A stretch of 64,000 nucleotides of DNA from Lysobacter sp. Root76 (GCF_001428685.1 NZ_LMIK01000001.1:1070899-1134898), one strand, 5' to 3'. Shown: positions 28,253-39,681, counted from the stretch's first letter. Numbers and translations are program-made. Notes: generated from the sequence alone by a model not told the origin.

Positions 28253-28707
28253 CGGCCTGCGCCCATCAGTTCGAGGAAGCGCGTGCGCACCAGCTCGCGC
28301 AAGGCCTCCGCCTGCAGAGGATCGACGTCGCGGCGGTAACCGCCGTCGAGCAGCAGACGGCCCGCGGCCTCGACGAACTGCGGCGACTTCGCGCTGCGAT
28401 CGAGAAAGGCCAGCCAGTCTTCGCCCTGCAGGCGGTCCGCCGTCGCGTCGCGGCGGCGCGCGGCACGGCGCAATAGTTCCGACATCGCCGCGACCTGCGC
28501 CGACGGCGTAGCCGCTTCGGCCAGCGCATCGTCGAACACGCGCTCGATCGCGCGCCGCCGGCGCTGCCGGCGCGCGCGCCACAACCACACCGCGGCCACG
28601 ACCAGCAGCACGGCCGCGAACACCATCCACCAGCCCGGCGCCGGTGGCCACCAGGACGGCGCCACGCTCTCGTGCACGTCGCGCAGGAGCAGGGTCGGAT
28701 CGGCCAT
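28249..28707 (-). CDS. DUF4381 membrane protein
   Basis: A 152-residue protein with one transmembrane segment (about 27-45) followed by an Arg-rich cytoplasmic stretch. The helical domain carries GEDWLAFLDR and the FVEAAGRLLLDGGYRR region typical of DUF4381. It is always found in MoxR/DUF58/VWA operons; function is unknown. The start ATG at 28707 overlaps the DUF58 stop as TGATG; a GTG one codon upstream is less likely. Confidence 0.85.
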   Translation of the reverse strand: MADPTLLLRDVHESVAPSWWPPAPGWWMVFAAVLLVVAAVWLWRARRQRRRRAIERVFDDALAEAATPSAQVAAMSELLRRAARRRDATADRLQGEDWLAFLDRSAKSPQFVEAAGRLLLDGGYRRDVDPLQAEALRELVRTRFLELMGAGR

Positions 28708-29621
28708 CACGCCACCAGCGGCCGTGCCCGGCCCAGCAAGGGCAACCAGGATTCACTGGGCGCATCGGTGGACAGGGCCTGCACACGCACGCCGCGCGAG
28801 GGCAGTTTTTCCAATGCGGCCGCGACTGGTGCGGTGAATTCCTCAGCCCAGCGCCGGCGCTGTGCGGGCACGCCAAGATCGACTTCGATCCGGCGCTCGC
28901 CGCTGCGGAACGGCAGCGCGGATTGCGGCGGCGCGTTTTCCAAGGGATCGGTCAGCAGCAGCACGATCACTTCGTGGTGCTGGGCCAGTGCCGGCCAGCG
29001 CCGCTCGGGCACCTGCTCCAGGCTGCGCGGATCGGCCAGCACGACCAGGCGCGAGCCCGGCCGCAGCAGACGCGTGGCGTGGTCGAGCGCGACCGCGAGA
29101 CCGGCGTCGTCCGCGGGCGGCTGCGCGTACCAGCGCACCAGCGCGTCGAGCGCGCGCAAGGCGCCGCGCGGTCCCGACGCCGGCGCCACCGGCGCCTCGC
29201 GCAGGCTGCCGCGCAACGCGGCGATGCGGTCGCCGTCGCGCGCCGCCGCCCAGGCCGCGATCGCGCCGGCACGCGCGGCCTGGACCGACTTGAAGCGCAC
29301 GCGGGTGCCGAAATACAGCGCCGGCGAGGTGTCGGCGACGATCAGGCTCAAGCGCTCGCGTTCGGCCTGGAACAACTTGGTGTGGGCGCGGCCGGTGCGC
29401 GCGGTCAGGCGCCAGTCGATGTGGCGCGCATCGTCGCCGTTCGAGTATTCGCGCGATTCGGCGTACTCCATGCCGCGTCCGCGCAAGGGCGACAGCGCAT
29501 GGCCGCTGACCCCGTGCCGACCCAGGCGCGCATTGCGGCGACCGCCGACGGCGGCGCGCAGCGCGACCAGTTCCGCCAGTTGCGGACGCAGGCCGTTGGA
29601 TTCGGTGGACGCAGCGCTCAT
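28707..29621 (-). CDS. DUF58 domain protein
   Basis: A 304-residue cytoplasmic protein. The DUF58 signature is at about 52-73: E-Y-A-E-S-R-E-Y-S-N-G-D-D-A-R-H-I-D-W-R, followed by VADTSPALYFG, a VWA-like strand. DUF58 proteins partner with MoxR ATPases and VWA proteins. There is no transmembrane segment, unlike longer DUF58 forms. It starts 52 bp after the moxR stop. Role within the complex is inferred from operon context only. Confidence 0.9.
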   Translation of the reverse strand: MSAASTESNGLRPQLAELVALRAAVGGRRNARLGRHGVSGHALSPLRGRGMEYAESREYSNGDDARHIDWRLTARTGRAHTKLFQAERERLSLIVADTSPALYFGTRVRFKSVQAARAGAIAAWAAARDGDRIAALRGSLREAPVAPASGPRGALRALDALVRWYAQPPADDAGLAVALDHATRLLRPGSRLVVLADPRSLEQVPERRWPALAQHHEVIVLLLTDPLENAPPQSALPFRSGERRIEVDLGVPAQRRRWAEEFTAPVAAALEKLPSRGVRVQALSTDAPSESWLPLLGRARPLVA

Positions 29622-29673
29622 GGCGATCCTGGACCGGGGCCGCGCGCCACCAGCGGCGACGCGTCGCGCCGGC

Positions 29674-30711
29674 TCACGGCAGCGGCACCCGCTGCAGCAG
29701 TTCGGCGACCAGGCGGTCGCCGTCCCAACCCTCGGCGGTGGCTTCGTAGCTGGGCAGGATGCGATGGCGCAGCACCTCGGGCGCGATCGCGCGCACGTCG
29801 TCCGGGGTCACGTAGTCGCGACCGGCCAGCCAGGCATGCGCGCGCGCGCAGCGCTCCAGCGCGATCGAGCCGCGCGGGCTGGCGCCCCAGGCGATCCGGC
29901 GCGCGAGCGCGGCGTCGTAGCGCGCGGCATCGCGCGAGGCCAGCACCAGTTCGATCAGATAGCGCTCGACCGCGGGCGCGACGTGCAGCGACAGCACCGC
30001 GGCGCGCGCCGCGAACACGTCGGCCAGCGGCATCTTGGTCACGACCGGCGCCACCGTACGCAGCGAGTCGCGTGCGCGTTCGCGCGCCAGGCGCAGGATC
30101 TCGGCTTCCGCGGCCGCTTCCGGGTAGCCGATGCGCACGTGCATCAGGAAACGGTCGAGCTGGGCCTCGGGCAGCGGGAAGGTACCCTCCTGCTCGATCG
30201 GGTTCTGGGTCGCCATGACCAGGAACAACGGCGGCAGCGCATACGTAGCCCGGCCGACCGTGACCTGGCGTTCGCCCATCGCCTCCAGCAGCGCCGACTG
30301 GACCTTGGCCGGCGCGCGATTGATTTCGTCGGCGAGCAGGATGGGATGGAAGATCGGCCCGGCCTGGAACTCGAAGCGGCCGTCCTGCGGACGCCAGACC
30401 TCGGTACCCGTGAGATCGGCCGGCAGCAGGTCGGGGGTGAACTGGACGCGGGCGAAGTCGGCCTCCAGGCGCGCCGCCAGCGCACGCACTGCGCTGGTCT
30501 TGGCCAGGCCGGGCGCGCCTTCGACCAGCAAATGGCCGTCGCCGAGCAGGGCGATCAACAGACGCTCGATCAGCGCCGCCTGGCCGACGATCTCGGTCGA
30601 GAGCGCCTCGCGCAGTCCGCGGAAGGCATCGTGCAGACGCGCCAGTTCGGCATCCGGCAGGGCGGGCGTACGGACCGGCGCGGTGCCGGCGAGGATTTCG
30701 GGGGTTTCCAT
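29674..30711 (-). CDS. MoxR-family AAA+ ATPase
   Basis: A 345-residue AAA+ protein thought to act as a chaperone for insertion of metal or assembly of VWA complexes. Walker A is GAPGLAKT (65-72), Walker B LLADEIN (125-131), sensor 1 MATQNP, and the arginine finger region PEAQLDRF are all intact. It heads the operon moxR-DUF58-DUF4381-batA-batB/C-batD. Transcription probably starts in the 158 bp between it and the pilQ terminator. Confidence 0.93.
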   Translation of the reverse strand: METPEILAGTAPVRTPALPDAELARLHDAFRGLREALSTEIVGQAALIERLLIALLGDGHLLVEGAPGLAKTSAVRALAARLEADFARVQFTPDLLPADLTGTEVWRPQDGRFEFQAGPIFHPILLADEINRAPAKVQSALLEAMGERQVTVGRATYALPPLFLVMATQNPIEQEGTFPLPEAQLDRFLMHVRIGYPEAAAEAEILRLARERARDSLRTVAPVVTKMPLADVFAARAAVLSLHVAPAVERYLIELVLASRDAARYDAALARRIAWGASPRGSIALERCARAHAWLAGRDYVTPDDVRAIAPEVLRHRILPSYEATAEGWDGDRLVAELLQRVPLP

Positions 30712-30821
30712 CGGCGTTCCGACGCGGGGCGAGGTCCGATTTTGACCGAACTTGGCGGCCGGGGTTCACCCAACCAATGGCACGTTCAGCTCATCGCTCC
30801 CTTTCCGACCCCGAAAACGCG

Positions 30822-30843
30822 AAGAGGGCCCGAAGGCCCTCTT
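30822..30843 (-). terminator. Rho-independent terminator of the pilMNOPQ operon
   Basis: A perfect 9-bp stem AAGAGGGCC/GGCCCTCTT whose minus-strand loop is the stable TTCG tetraloop, followed by CGCGTTTTCGG. It lies 27 bp past the pilQ stop. Confidence 0.8.
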
Positions 30844-30869
30844 GCGTACTACGTCCGGATCGGCCGCGC

Positions 30870-32870
30870 TTAGCGCTGCGCGACCTTGAGCACTTTCGGC
30901 GTCACGAAGATCAGCAGCTCGGCCTTTTCCTTGGAGCGGCCCTTCTTCTTGAACAGGTTGCCCAGGAAGGGGATGTCGCCCAGGAACGGCACCTTGGTGA
31001 CGTCGCTGCGATCGCGGAACTCGTACACGCCGCCGATCACCACGGTCTGACCGTCCTCGACCAGCACCGCGGTGTTGACCGAGCGCTTGGCGATGATCGG
31101 CACCTGGCCGATCGAGGTGTTCAGGGTGCCGTCGACCTCGTCCTTCTTGACCGCCATGTTCAGGAACACGCGGCCGTCGTTGGTGATGGTCGGGGTGACC
31201 TTGAGCTCCAGCAGCACGTCCTTGAACTGGACGTTCGGGATCGGCGTGCTGTTGCCGCCCTGCTGCGGGGAGATCGTCACGTAGCCCACTTCCTGACCTT
31301 GGCTGATCACCGCTTCGCGCTGGTTGCTGGTGACGACGCGCGGGTTGGAGATGACTTCGCCGCGGCCTTCTTCCTGGATCGCCGAGAGCTCGATATCGAG
31401 CAGGTAACCGGCGTTGAGGATCGACAGCGCCAGCGAGCCGGCCGGGTTGTCGACGCCCAGGTTGGTCATCAGGCCGCGGGTGATCGTGCCCAGCGTACGC
31501 ACCGGCGGCGAGCCGACCGAACCGGCGTTGAGCCAGTCGCGGAAGGCGTTGGCATAAGCGGTGTCGGCGGCGACCTGCGAATTGCGGGTCGCGGTGTTCG
31601 CGTCGAGGTTGCCGCTGAAGTAGGAATTGTCCTTGTTGCCGCTGATGCCGAACTTGGCGCCGAGTTCGCGCGAGACCGATTCGGTCGCGATCACGATGCG
31701 GGCCTCGATCACGACCTGGTCGACCGGGCGATCGATCACCCGAACCAGTTCGCGCATCTGCTGAACCTTCTTCGGGATGTCGCTGATCATCAGCGTGTTG
31801 GTGCGCTCGTCGGCGACCAGTCGGCCGCGCTGCGAGAGGAAGCCGTTCTCGTTCTGGCTCTGGCCGCCGCTACCACCGCCACCGCCGCCGCTGCTGCCGA
31901 CGCCCTTGGCCTCGGTCAGCGCTTTGAAGATGGCCGTCGCGTTGTGGTAGTTGATCTGGATGTACTCGGTGACCAGGTCGACGCGGTTGTCGAGCGCGAT
32001 GCGCGCGTCTTCCTTGTCCTGCTCGTACTTGGCGACTTCGGCCTGCGGCGCGATCCACACCACGTTGCCGCTGCGGCGCTTGTCCAGGCCCTTGGCCTGC
32101 AGGACCAGATCCAGCGCCTGATCCCAGGGCACATTGACCAGACGCAGGGTCACGTTGCCCTGGACCGTGTCGGCGGCGACCACGTTGAGATTGGACTCCT
32201 CGGCGATCAGTTGCAGCACGGTGCGCACCGGCACGTCCTGGAAGTTGAAGGTCACCGGGCGGCCGCTGTAGCCGCGCTTGGCCGAGTCGGTCGCACCGCC
32301 GCCGGCGGCGCCGACTGCGCGGCTGCCGACGGCCGAGGCGGCCTTGGGCACGATCTCGACGATGTACTCGCGACCGGTCTGGTAGGCCAGCGACTCGAAA
32401 CCGCCGTTGGTGTTGAGCACCAGCTGCGTGCCGTTACCGCTGGCGCGCGCGTCGATGCGCTGGACCGGGGTCGCGAAGTCGGTGACGTTCAGCGGACGCT
32501 GCAGCGCAGCGGGCAACTGGGCGTTGCCGACGTTGATGATCACGCTCGAGCCCTGGCTGCGCAGGTCCGGCGCGGCACCGTCGCCGCTGAACTTCAGGAT
32601 CAGCTTGCCGGAGCCGCCGTCGCCGCGCTTGAAATCGATGTTCGCGACCGAGATCGCGCCCGGCAGCTGCTTGGCCGGATCGAGGCTGTGCGCGGGAGCG
32701 ACCACAGGCGCGGCGGGAGCCGCGACCGGTGCCGCGGCCCCGGACATCGGCGTCGCGGCGTGCGCGGCGCTGAGTCCGGCGAGCAAACCGACCACCAGGC
32801 CGGCGCTGCGCGTGCTGAAAGCCAAGGGGCGCCGGGCCGGCCGCGAGCATTTGGCGTTGAATACGGTCAT
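30870..32870 (-). CDS. pilQ: Type IV pilus outer-membrane secretin PilQ
   Basis: PilQ forms the gated outer-membrane pore through which the pilus passes. The 666-residue precursor has a signal peptide (to about residue 38), AMIN-type beta domains, an STN/N0 domain with VTFNFQDVPVRTVLQLIAEESNLNVV, an N1 domain, and the C-terminal secretin domain including ISNPRVVTSNQ and VPFLGDIPFLGNLFK. A Gly/Ser-rich loop (about 321-337) lies between N1 and the secretin core. ATG at 32870 has GGGGGA upstream; a TTG five codons earlier is less likely. Last gene of the operon. Confidence 0.97.
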   Translation of the reverse strand: MTVFNAKCSRPARRPLAFSTRSAGLVVGLLAGLSAAHAATPMSGAAAPVAAPAAPVVAPAHSLDPAKQLPGAISVANIDFKRGDGGSGKLILKFSGDGAAPDLRSQGSSVIINVGNAQLPAALQRPLNVTDFATPVQRIDARASGNGTQLVLNTNGGFESLAYQTGREYIVEIVPKAASAVGSRAVGAAGGGATDSAKRGYSGRPVTFNFQDVPVRTVLQLIAEESNLNVVAADTVQGNVTLRLVNVPWDQALDLVLQAKGLDKRRSGNVVWIAPQAEVAKYEQDKEDARIALDNRVDLVTEYIQINYHNATAIFKALTEAKGVGSSGGGGGGSGGQSQNENGFLSQRGRLVADERTNTLMISDIPKKVQQMRELVRVIDRPVDQVVIEARIVIATESVSRELGAKFGISGNKDNSYFSGNLDANTATRNSQVAADTAYANAFRDWLNAGSVGSPPVRTLGTITRGLMTNLGVDNPAGSLALSILNAGYLLDIELSAIQEEGRGEVISNPRVVTSNQREAVISQGQEVGYVTISPQQGGNSTPIPNVQFKDVLLELKVTPTITNDGRVFLNMAVKKDEVDGTLNTSIGQVPIIAKRSVNTAVLVEDGQTVVIGGVYEFRDRSDVTKVPFLGDIPFLGNLFKKKGRSKEKAELLIFVTPKVLKVAQR

Positions 32871-32885
32871 CGTGCTATCCCCCAA

Positions 32886-33434
32886 TCAATTGTCTTCTAA
32901 CGCCACGGTGGCGGGACGTTCCAGCCAGCCACCGGCGCCGTCCGGCACCAGTTCCACCAACTCGATCCGGTCTTCGGACACGCTGGTCACCCGACCGTCG
33001 TTCTGCCCCATGTACGCGCCTGGCCGCACCCGGTAGGTCACCTTGTCGGGCGCCATCACCAGGGCGATCACACCGGGACCGCGGCCGAGCGTGCCGACCA
33101 TGTCCAGGCTGTCGAGCGGGAACTGTTCCAAGGTCTGCTTGCGACGCGTCGCGTCCGGACGCGGACCGTTGCCGCCGCCCTGGTCGGTGAACGCGTTGCT
33201 GAACGGATCGCGCATCGCCTGCGCGGCGTATTCGAAGGTTTCGAACTGCTGCATCACCGGCAGCGGATCCAGCGGCGGAGCCGGACGCGCCTTCACTTCG
33301 GCGACCCACTTTTCCAGGTTCGGCGCATCGCCCGGCGTACTGGTGATGCCGCGCGAGCAGGCGGTGGCCGCCAGCAGCATCGTCGCGGCGATCAGGACGC
33401 GACCGCGAGCGCCTGCGTTGAATGTCGTACGCAT
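32886..33434 (-). CDS. pilP: Type IV pilus assembly lipoprotein PilP
   Basis: PilP is the inner-membrane lipoprotein that links PilN/PilO to the PilQ secretin. The 182-residue precursor has a lipobox ending LLAATAC, lipidated C26. A disordered linker follows, then the conserved beta domain with FSNAF, LDSLDMVGTLGRG and YRVRPGAYMGQNDGRVTSV. Its start overlaps the pilO stop (TGATG), and pilQ begins 15 bp after its stop. Confidence 0.95.
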   Translation of the reverse strand: MRTTFNAGARGRVLIAATMLLAATACSRGITSTPGDAPNLEKWVAEVKARPAPPLDPLPVMQQFETFEYAAQAMRDPFSNAFTDQGGGNGPRPDATRRKQTLEQFPLDSLDMVGTLGRGPGVIALVMAPDKVTYRVRPGAYMGQNDGRVTSVSEDRIELVELVPDGAGGWLERPATVALEDN

Positions 33435-34150
33435 CAGCCGCCCTCCTTCTTGTCGCCAGTGGGCGCGGCAGGCGCGGCCGCGGCGGCGTTAGGATCGCCG
33501 TTGGCCTTTTCCTGCGCCGACACTTCTTCTTCGTCCAGGTAACGGTAGGTCTTGACCGTGCCGGCCAATTCCAGCGGACTGTTGGGCGTGATGACCGCGG
33601 ACTTGTCGCCGGCCGCAGCGCCGCGCGGACGCAGCGAGATGTCGTGCATGGTCATGATGACCACGCGCGGCAGCGAGGCGACGCCGCTGACGAAACCGCC
33701 GAACTGGTGATAGGTACCCACCATGCGCAGCGCGATCGGCTTCTCGGCGTAGAAGTCCTTGGGCTGTTCCGGACCGGGCTGGAACAGTTCGTTGGTGATG
33801 CCGGTGGCGAGCGCGGTCTGCGAAATGTCGACGATCAGGTCGGGCATTTCGGTCTTGCTCGGCAGCTGGCGCAACATCTGCTGCAACTGCTGCTCCATCT
33901 GCACGAGCTGCTGCTTCAGCGGCTCCAGATTGGCGGCGCGGCCCTGCTTGGTCTCGAACTCGGTGCGCAGTTCGGCCTCGGTGCGCTCCAGGCCTTCGAG
34001 CTGGGTGCGCTTGTCGCTGACGAACAGGTACCAGGCCAGGCCCACGATCACCAGGCCGACGATCACGCAGAAGCCGATTTTGGCCTGCTGCGGCCACGAC
34101 CCCATGTTGTTGAAGTCGAGGTCCTTGAGCGACATCTTCTTCTGGCTCAC
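33434..34150 (-). CDS. pilO: Type IV pilus inner-membrane protein PilO
   Basis: PilO pairs with PilN in the inner-membrane alignment complex. The 238-residue protein has a short cytoplasmic N-terminus, one transmembrane segment (about 25-45), a periplasmic coiled coil (about 48-95) and a ferredoxin-like domain (LRMVGTYHQFGGFVSGVASLPRVV). The last about 30 residues are low-complexity (AAAAAPAAPTG). Start overlaps the pilN stop by ATGA. Confidence 0.95.
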   Translation of the reverse strand: MSQKKMSLKDLDFNNMGSWPQQAKIGFCVIVGLVIVGLAWYLFVSDKRTQLEGLERTEAELRTEFETKQGRAANLEPLKQQLVQMEQQLQQMLRQLPSKTEMPDLIVDISQTALATGITNELFQPGPEQPKDFYAEKPIALRMVGTYHQFGGFVSGVASLPRVVIMTMHDISLRPRGAAAGDKSAVITPNSPLELAGTVKTYRYLDEEEVSAQEKANGDPNAAAAAPAAPTGDKKEGG

Positions 34151-34991
34151 GATTCGGCCCCCTTGTTGTTGCCAGCGGCCGGCGCCGTTTCCGGCGGAGC
34201 CTGGGCGGGCGTCGGAACGCTGCCCGGGGTGGTAGCGGGCTTCGGTGCGGCCGGAGCGGCGGCGGGCGCCGCGGCCGGAGCCACCGGAGCGATCGCGGCC
34301 GGAGCGGTCGCGCCTGCCGGAGCGTTGGCGGCCGCAGGTGCAGCAGCGGCCGGAGCGGCGGCGTTGGCGGCGGCGGCCTCGGCCACTGCAGCCTCGGCGC
34401 CAGCGGCCGGCGCGTCGGGCTGACCGTCGCCGTCCTCGTCCTTGGGCGCGTTCGGGTTGGCCAGCTTGACCTGCAGCTTGAACTCGTACGGCAGGCCCTT
34501 GTCGGTGCCCTTGGCCTCGATGATCGACAGGTCGGGGCTGGTCATCCAGCCCGAGCCTTCCAGGTTGCGCATATAGGTACTGACGCGGGCGTTGGACTGC
34601 GCGCGGCCTTCCAAGGTGAGGGTGTCGGCGTCCTGCTTGATCGCCGTCAGCACCGCGCCGTCGGGAATGGTGCGCACCAGCGAATCGAACAGGTGCACCA
34701 TCTGCGAACGGTTCGACTGCAGCTGCTCGATCACTTCCTTGCGAGCCAGAAGCTTCGACTTCTTCTTGTCGAGCTCCTCGATTTCCTTGATCTGCCGGTC
34801 GACCTCGGCGATGCGATCCTTGAGGAAGTTGTTGCGCTTGTTCTGACCGTCGATCTGACCGCTGTAGAACATCACGATCAGGCCCGACAGCACGAGCGCG
34901 CCCAGAACCGCCATCACGATCATGGTGACGAATTCTTTCTGCCGCTGTTTACGGCGTTCGGCTCGCCACGGGAGCAGATTGATCCGTGCCA

Positions 34992-34992
<1 letters not shown>
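34147..34992 (-). CDS. pilN: Type IV pilus inner-membrane protein PilN with long Ala/Pro-rich tail
   Basis: PilN starts MARINLLPWR, the conserved cytoplasmic peptide (INLLP) that docks in PilM. A transmembrane segment follows (about 20-45), then a coiled coil and a periplasmic domain to about residue 180. The protein is 281 residues, longer than the usual 180-220. The extra about 100 residues at the C-terminus are an acidic patch (DEDGDGQPD) and then an almost pure Ala/Pro/Val stretch. Start ATG at 34992 overlaps the pilM stop as TGATG. Confidence 0.95.
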
Positions 34993-36101
<1,109 letters not shown>

Positions 36102-36279
36102 TTAGATAACGGACTTTTCACAGGCTGGCAACCATTTCTTTCTGGAATGCCAACCGAGAACGCCTTTTTTGCGTAACGGCCTTAGCGGAAACCACCGGCC
36201 GCCCGCCCCCTGGGGCGGTCCCTGTCCCGGCTCCTCTATACTCCACGCCCACTACAACCCGCAATCGGAACCCGCTTCG

Positions 36280-38811
36280 ATGCCCCGTTTCCGCCGTCTT
36301 TTGCGCTGGGCGCTCTATGCGTTCGCCGGCCTGGCCCTGCTCGGGGTGATCGCCGCCGGCACCCTGTACTACCTGATCGCCCCCAAACTGCCGGACGTGG
36401 AAACCCTGCGCAACGTCGAGTTGCAGGAGCCGATGTACGTCTATGCCGCCGACGGCCGCCTGATGGCCCTGTTCGGCGAGACCCGGCGCTACCCGGTGGC
36501 GATCGAGGACGTGCCGACCCGGCTCAAGCAGGCCTTCATCGCGATCGAGGACGCCCGCTTCTACAAGCACCACGGCATCGACTACAAGGGCGTCGCGCGC
36601 GCGGTCTGGCTGCTGGCGACCACCGACGACAAGCGCGTCCCGGGTGGCTCGACCATCACCCAGCAGGTCGCGCGCCAGTTCTTCCTGAGCTCGGAATACA
36701 GCTACAAGCGCAAGCTCGGCGAAATGCTGCTGGCGATGCGGATGGAGCGCGAGCTGAGCAAGGAAGAGATCTTCGAGCTGTACTTGAACAAGAGCTTCTT
36801 CGGCAACCGCGCCTACGGCGTCGGCGCCGCCGCCGAGTTCTACTACGGCAAGAAGATGAACGAGCTTGCGCTCGACGAAATGGCTTCCTTGGCCGGCATT
36901 CCCAAGTTCCCGTCCAGCGGCAACCCGCTGAGCAATCCGGAGCGCGCCAAGGTCCGCCGTGACTACATCCTCGACCGCATGGCCGAACAGCGCTTCATCA
37001 GCGCCGCCGAGGCCGCCGCGGCCAAGGCCGTGCCGATGCACGCCACCCCGCACGAGCGCCCGGTCGAGGTCTACGCGCCGTACGTGGCCGAGATGGTCCG
37101 CCAGCAGATGATCGAGCGCTACGGCGCCGAGGCCCTGACCAAGGGCTACCACGTCACCACCACCATCGACCCGACCCTGCAGATGGCGGCCGACAAGGCC
37201 GTGCGCGACGGCCTCAAGGTCTACGACCGCCGCCATGGCTGGCACGGCGTCGAGCAGCACTTCGACCTGGCCGCCAACGAAGACGCCGCGACCGCCAAGC
37301 AGCGCCTGCGTTCGATCCCGGCCCAGGCCGGCCTGCTGCCGGCGATCGTGCTCGGCAACGACGCCGGCGGCGGTGCCCGCCTGGCCCTGGCCGACGGCAG
37401 CGAAGTCAGCCTCAACGCCAGCCAGGGCTGGGGCGGCCGCAGCCCGGGCAGCCTGGTCAAGCGCGGCGACCTGGTCCGGATCGAGCGGATCGAGCCGCCG
37501 GCGCCCAAGGCCGATCCGAAGAAGCCCGACGCCCCGATCGCCGAGGCGCCGCCGATGGTCGGCGCGCCGCTGGGCTACCGCCTGGAGCAGCTGCCGCAGG
37601 CGCAGGCCGCGCTGGTCTCGCTGGAACCGTCCAACGGCGCCCTGCGCGCCCTGTCCGGCGGTTTCAGCTTCGCCGGCGCCAAGTTCAACCGCGCCACCCA
37701 GGCCCGGCGCCAGCCCGGCTCCAGCTTCAAGCCGTTCGTGTATGCGGCCTCGTTCGAGCGCGGCTACAACCCGGCCTCGATCGTGCTCGATGCGCCGGTG
37801 GTGTTCCGCGACCGCCGCGGCCACATCTGGCGCCCGCAGAACGACAGCGGCAATTTCGCCGGCCCGATGCGGGTGCGCGAGGCGATGGTGCAGTCGCGCA
37901 ACCTGGTCTCGGTGCGCCTGCTCGACGCGATGGGCGTGGACTTCGCCCGCAAGTACATCAGCAACTTCGGCTTCGACATCGAGCAGCTGCCGCCGAACCT
38001 GTCGATGTCTCTGGGCACCGCCTCGCTGACCCCGCTGTCGGTCGCGCGCGGCTACGCCACCTTCGCCAACGGCGGTTTCCGCATCACGCCCTGGTTCATC
38101 GACGAGATCAAGGACCGCGCCGGCGCGGTGGTGTTCAAGGAAAAGCCGGCCACCGCCTGTCCCGAATGCGGCGGCCGCGGCCCGGGTACCACGGTGCGCT
38201 CCGGCGGCTTGGTCGACGGCTTCAACTTCGGCCCGGAAGGCGGCGCCAAGCCCGATCCCAAGGCCGGCGCCACCGCCTCCGAGCCGGCCAAACCCGCGGC
38301 CAAGCCGCCTGCCGACCTGGTCGTCGCGCCGCGCGCGATCGACGACCGCATCGCCTACCAGATCGTGTCGATGCTGCGCGACGTGGTCCTGCGCGGCACC
38401 GGCACCGCGGCCAAGGTGCTCGGCCGCGAGGACGTCGGCGGCAAGACCGGCTCCACCAACGACCACCGCGATGCCTGGTTCTCCGGCTTCGGCGGCCCGC
38501 TGGTGACCACGGTCTGGGTCGGCCGCGACAACTACAAGTCGCTGGGCTACCGCGAATACGGCGGCAAGGCCGCGCTGCCGATCTGGATCGACTACATGCG
38601 GGTCGCGCTGAAGGACAAGCCGATCGCCGCCAACGAGCCGCCGCAGGGCATGGTCAAGGTCTCGGTCGGCGCCAACGGCGCGCTGATCCCGGACGGCGGC
38701 GGCGGTATCGTCGAATGGGTCAAGGCCGAGGACCTGGACAAGATGCAGTCCTACGTCGACTACGGCCCGGCCGAAGCGGCGCCGACGGAAGATTCGTTCG
38801 ACATTTTCTGA
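36280..38811 (+). CDS. mrcA: Penicillin-binding protein 1A (bifunctional peptidoglycan glycosyltransferase/transpeptidase)
   Basis: An 843-residue class A PBP that polymerises and cross-links peptidoglycan. It has an N-terminal membrane anchor (about 10-32). The GT51 domain has catalytic E90 in [12 protein letters not shown] and [15 protein letters not shown]. An OB-like insertion follows (about 310-425). The transpeptidase domain has S481-x-x-K484, S539-R-N541 and K722-T-G-S725. A low-complexity Ala/Pro/Lys insertion near 645-690 separates SRN and KTG regions. The pilMNOPQ-mrcA divergent pair is common in gamma-proteobacteria. The 229-bp gap must hold both promoters. Confidence 0.96.
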   Translation: MPRFRRLLRWALYAFAGLALLGVIAAGTLYYLIAPKLPDVETLRNVELQEPMYVYAADGRLMALFGETRRYPVAIEDVPTRLKQAFIAIEDARFYKHHGIDYKGVARAVWLLATTDDKRVPGGSTITQQVARQFFLSSEYSYKRKLGEMLLAMRMERELSKEEIFELYLNKSFFGNRAYGVGAAAEFYYGKKMNELALDEMASLAGIPKFPSSGNPLSNPERAKVRRDYILDRMAEQRFISAAEAAAAKAVPMHATPHERPVEVYAPYVAEMVRQQMIERYGAEALTKGYHVTTTIDPTLQMAADKAVRDGLKVYDRRHGWHGVEQHFDLAANEDAATAKQRLRSIPAQAGLLPAIVLGNDAGGGARLALADGSEVSLNASQGWGGRSPGSLVKRGDLVRIERIEPPAPKADPKKPDAPIAEAPPMVGAPLGYRLEQLPQAQAALVSLEPSNGALRALSGGFSFAGAKFNRATQARRQPGSSFKPFVYAASFERGYNPASIVLDAPVVFRDRRGHIWRPQNDSGNFAGPMRVREAMVQSRNLVSVRLLDAMGVDFARKYISNFGFDIEQLPPNLSMSLGTASLTPLSVARGYATFANGGFRITPWFIDEIKDRAGAVVFKEKPATACPECGGRGPGTTVRSGGLVDGFNFGPEGGAKPDPKAGATASEPAKPAAKPPADLVVAPRAIDDRIAYQIVSMLRDVVLRGTGTAAKVLGREDVGGKTGSTNDHRDAWFSGFGGPLVTTVWVGRDNYKSLGYREYGGKAALPIWIDYMRVALKDKPIAANEPPQGMVKVSVGANGALIPDGGGGIVEWVKAEDLDKMQSYVDYGPAEAAPTEDSFDIF

Positions 38812-38872
38812 GCCGAGCCCTACTGAGCCGGAGCCCCCGCTGAGCCGGAGTTGCTTCCGGCCTCGAACCCCA

Positions 38873-38900
38873 CCGACGCCCGCCTCACCGCGGGCGTCGG
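38873..38900 (+). terminator. Strong hairpin downstream of mrcA
   Basis: An 11-bp perfect stem CCGACGCCCGC/GCGGGCGTCGG with a six-base loop, about 60 bp past the stop. No T-run follows. Between stop and hairpin is a threefold imperfect repeat of CTGAGCCGGAG (38809-38850). Confidence 0.5.
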
Positions 38901-39021
38901 CCGTTCCAGCGCCGATGTGATGAGAAAAGCCGCATCGGCGTGTTAGCGTTGAAACCGCCGGCGCGGGCCGCCGGCCGCGGCGAGTCCCCTCGCCGTCGCC
39001 GTGCCAGCCGCGGAGGTCGTC

Positions 39022-39681
39022 ATGCCACACTACGCCCGTCAGCACGCACAGCAGCATGCCGAGACCCGCACCCGCGAACGACGCCACCGCCTCGCCCACG
39101 AGGCCGCACGGCTGATGGCCGAAGGCGGCATCCGCGACTACCACCAAGCCAAGCTCAAGGCCGCCGAACGCCTGGGCATCTACGACGACGCCTCGCTACC
39201 GCGAAACCGCGAGATCGAGGATGCGCTGCGCGAGTACCAGCGCCTGTTCCAGCGCGACAACCTGGTCGGCCTGCGCCAGCGCCGCGAAGCCGCATTGCGC
39301 GCGATGGAATTCTTCAGCGCCTTCGAGCCGCGCCTGGTCGGCCCGGTCCTGGACGGCACCGCCGATGCCCGCAGCCCGGTCGCCCTGCACCTGTACAGCG
39401 ACGACCCCGACGCCGCATCGCGCTTCCTCGACCAGCACGGCATTCCCGCCGAGGCCCGCAGCCGCCACCTGCGCCTGGACCGCGAACGCAGCGACGACTT
39501 CCCGGTCTGGATATTCAGCGCCGAGGAGCTGAGCTTCGACCTGACCGTGCTGCCTCTGGACGTGCTGCGCCAGGCCCCTCTGTCGGGCGTCGACGAGAAG
39601 CCGATGAAGCGCGCCTCGGCGGCGCAGTTGCGGCAGCTGCTGGCGGACGAGGAAATCGCCGGTTACGAAAGCGGCGGCTGA
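39022..39681 (+). CDS. Conserved hypothetical protein
   Basis: I do not recognise a characterised family. The 219-residue soluble protein has an Arg/His-rich N-terminus with the segment ARLMAEGGIRDYHQAKLKAAERLG (about 28-52), a pattern I associate with conserved xanthomonad hypotheticals that look like nucleotidyltransferase accessory proteins. The middle is helical and charged, the C-terminal half mixed alpha/beta (DLTVLPLDVLRQAPLSG). No signal peptide or membrane segment. A GGAGG eight bases before the ATG fixes the start at 39022. It stands alone, followed by a REP-like element. Confidence 0.75.
   Translation: MPHYARQHAQQHAETRTRERRHRLAHEAARLMAEGGIRDYHQAKLKAAERLGIYDDASLPRNREIEDALREYQRLFQRDNLVGLRQRREAALRAMEFFSAFEPRLVGPVLDGTADARSPVALHLYSDDPDAASRFLDQHGIPAEARSRHLRLDRERSDDFPVWIFSAEELSFDLTVLPLDVLRQAPLSGVDEKPMKRASAAQLRQLLADEEIAGYESGG

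Noticed and set aside
36118..39147. Long open frame antisense to mrcA (about 1000 codons)
   Set aside because: High G+C makes stop codons rare on the opposite strand. No ribosome binding site or recognisable protein, while the plus-strand gene has all PBP1A motifs.
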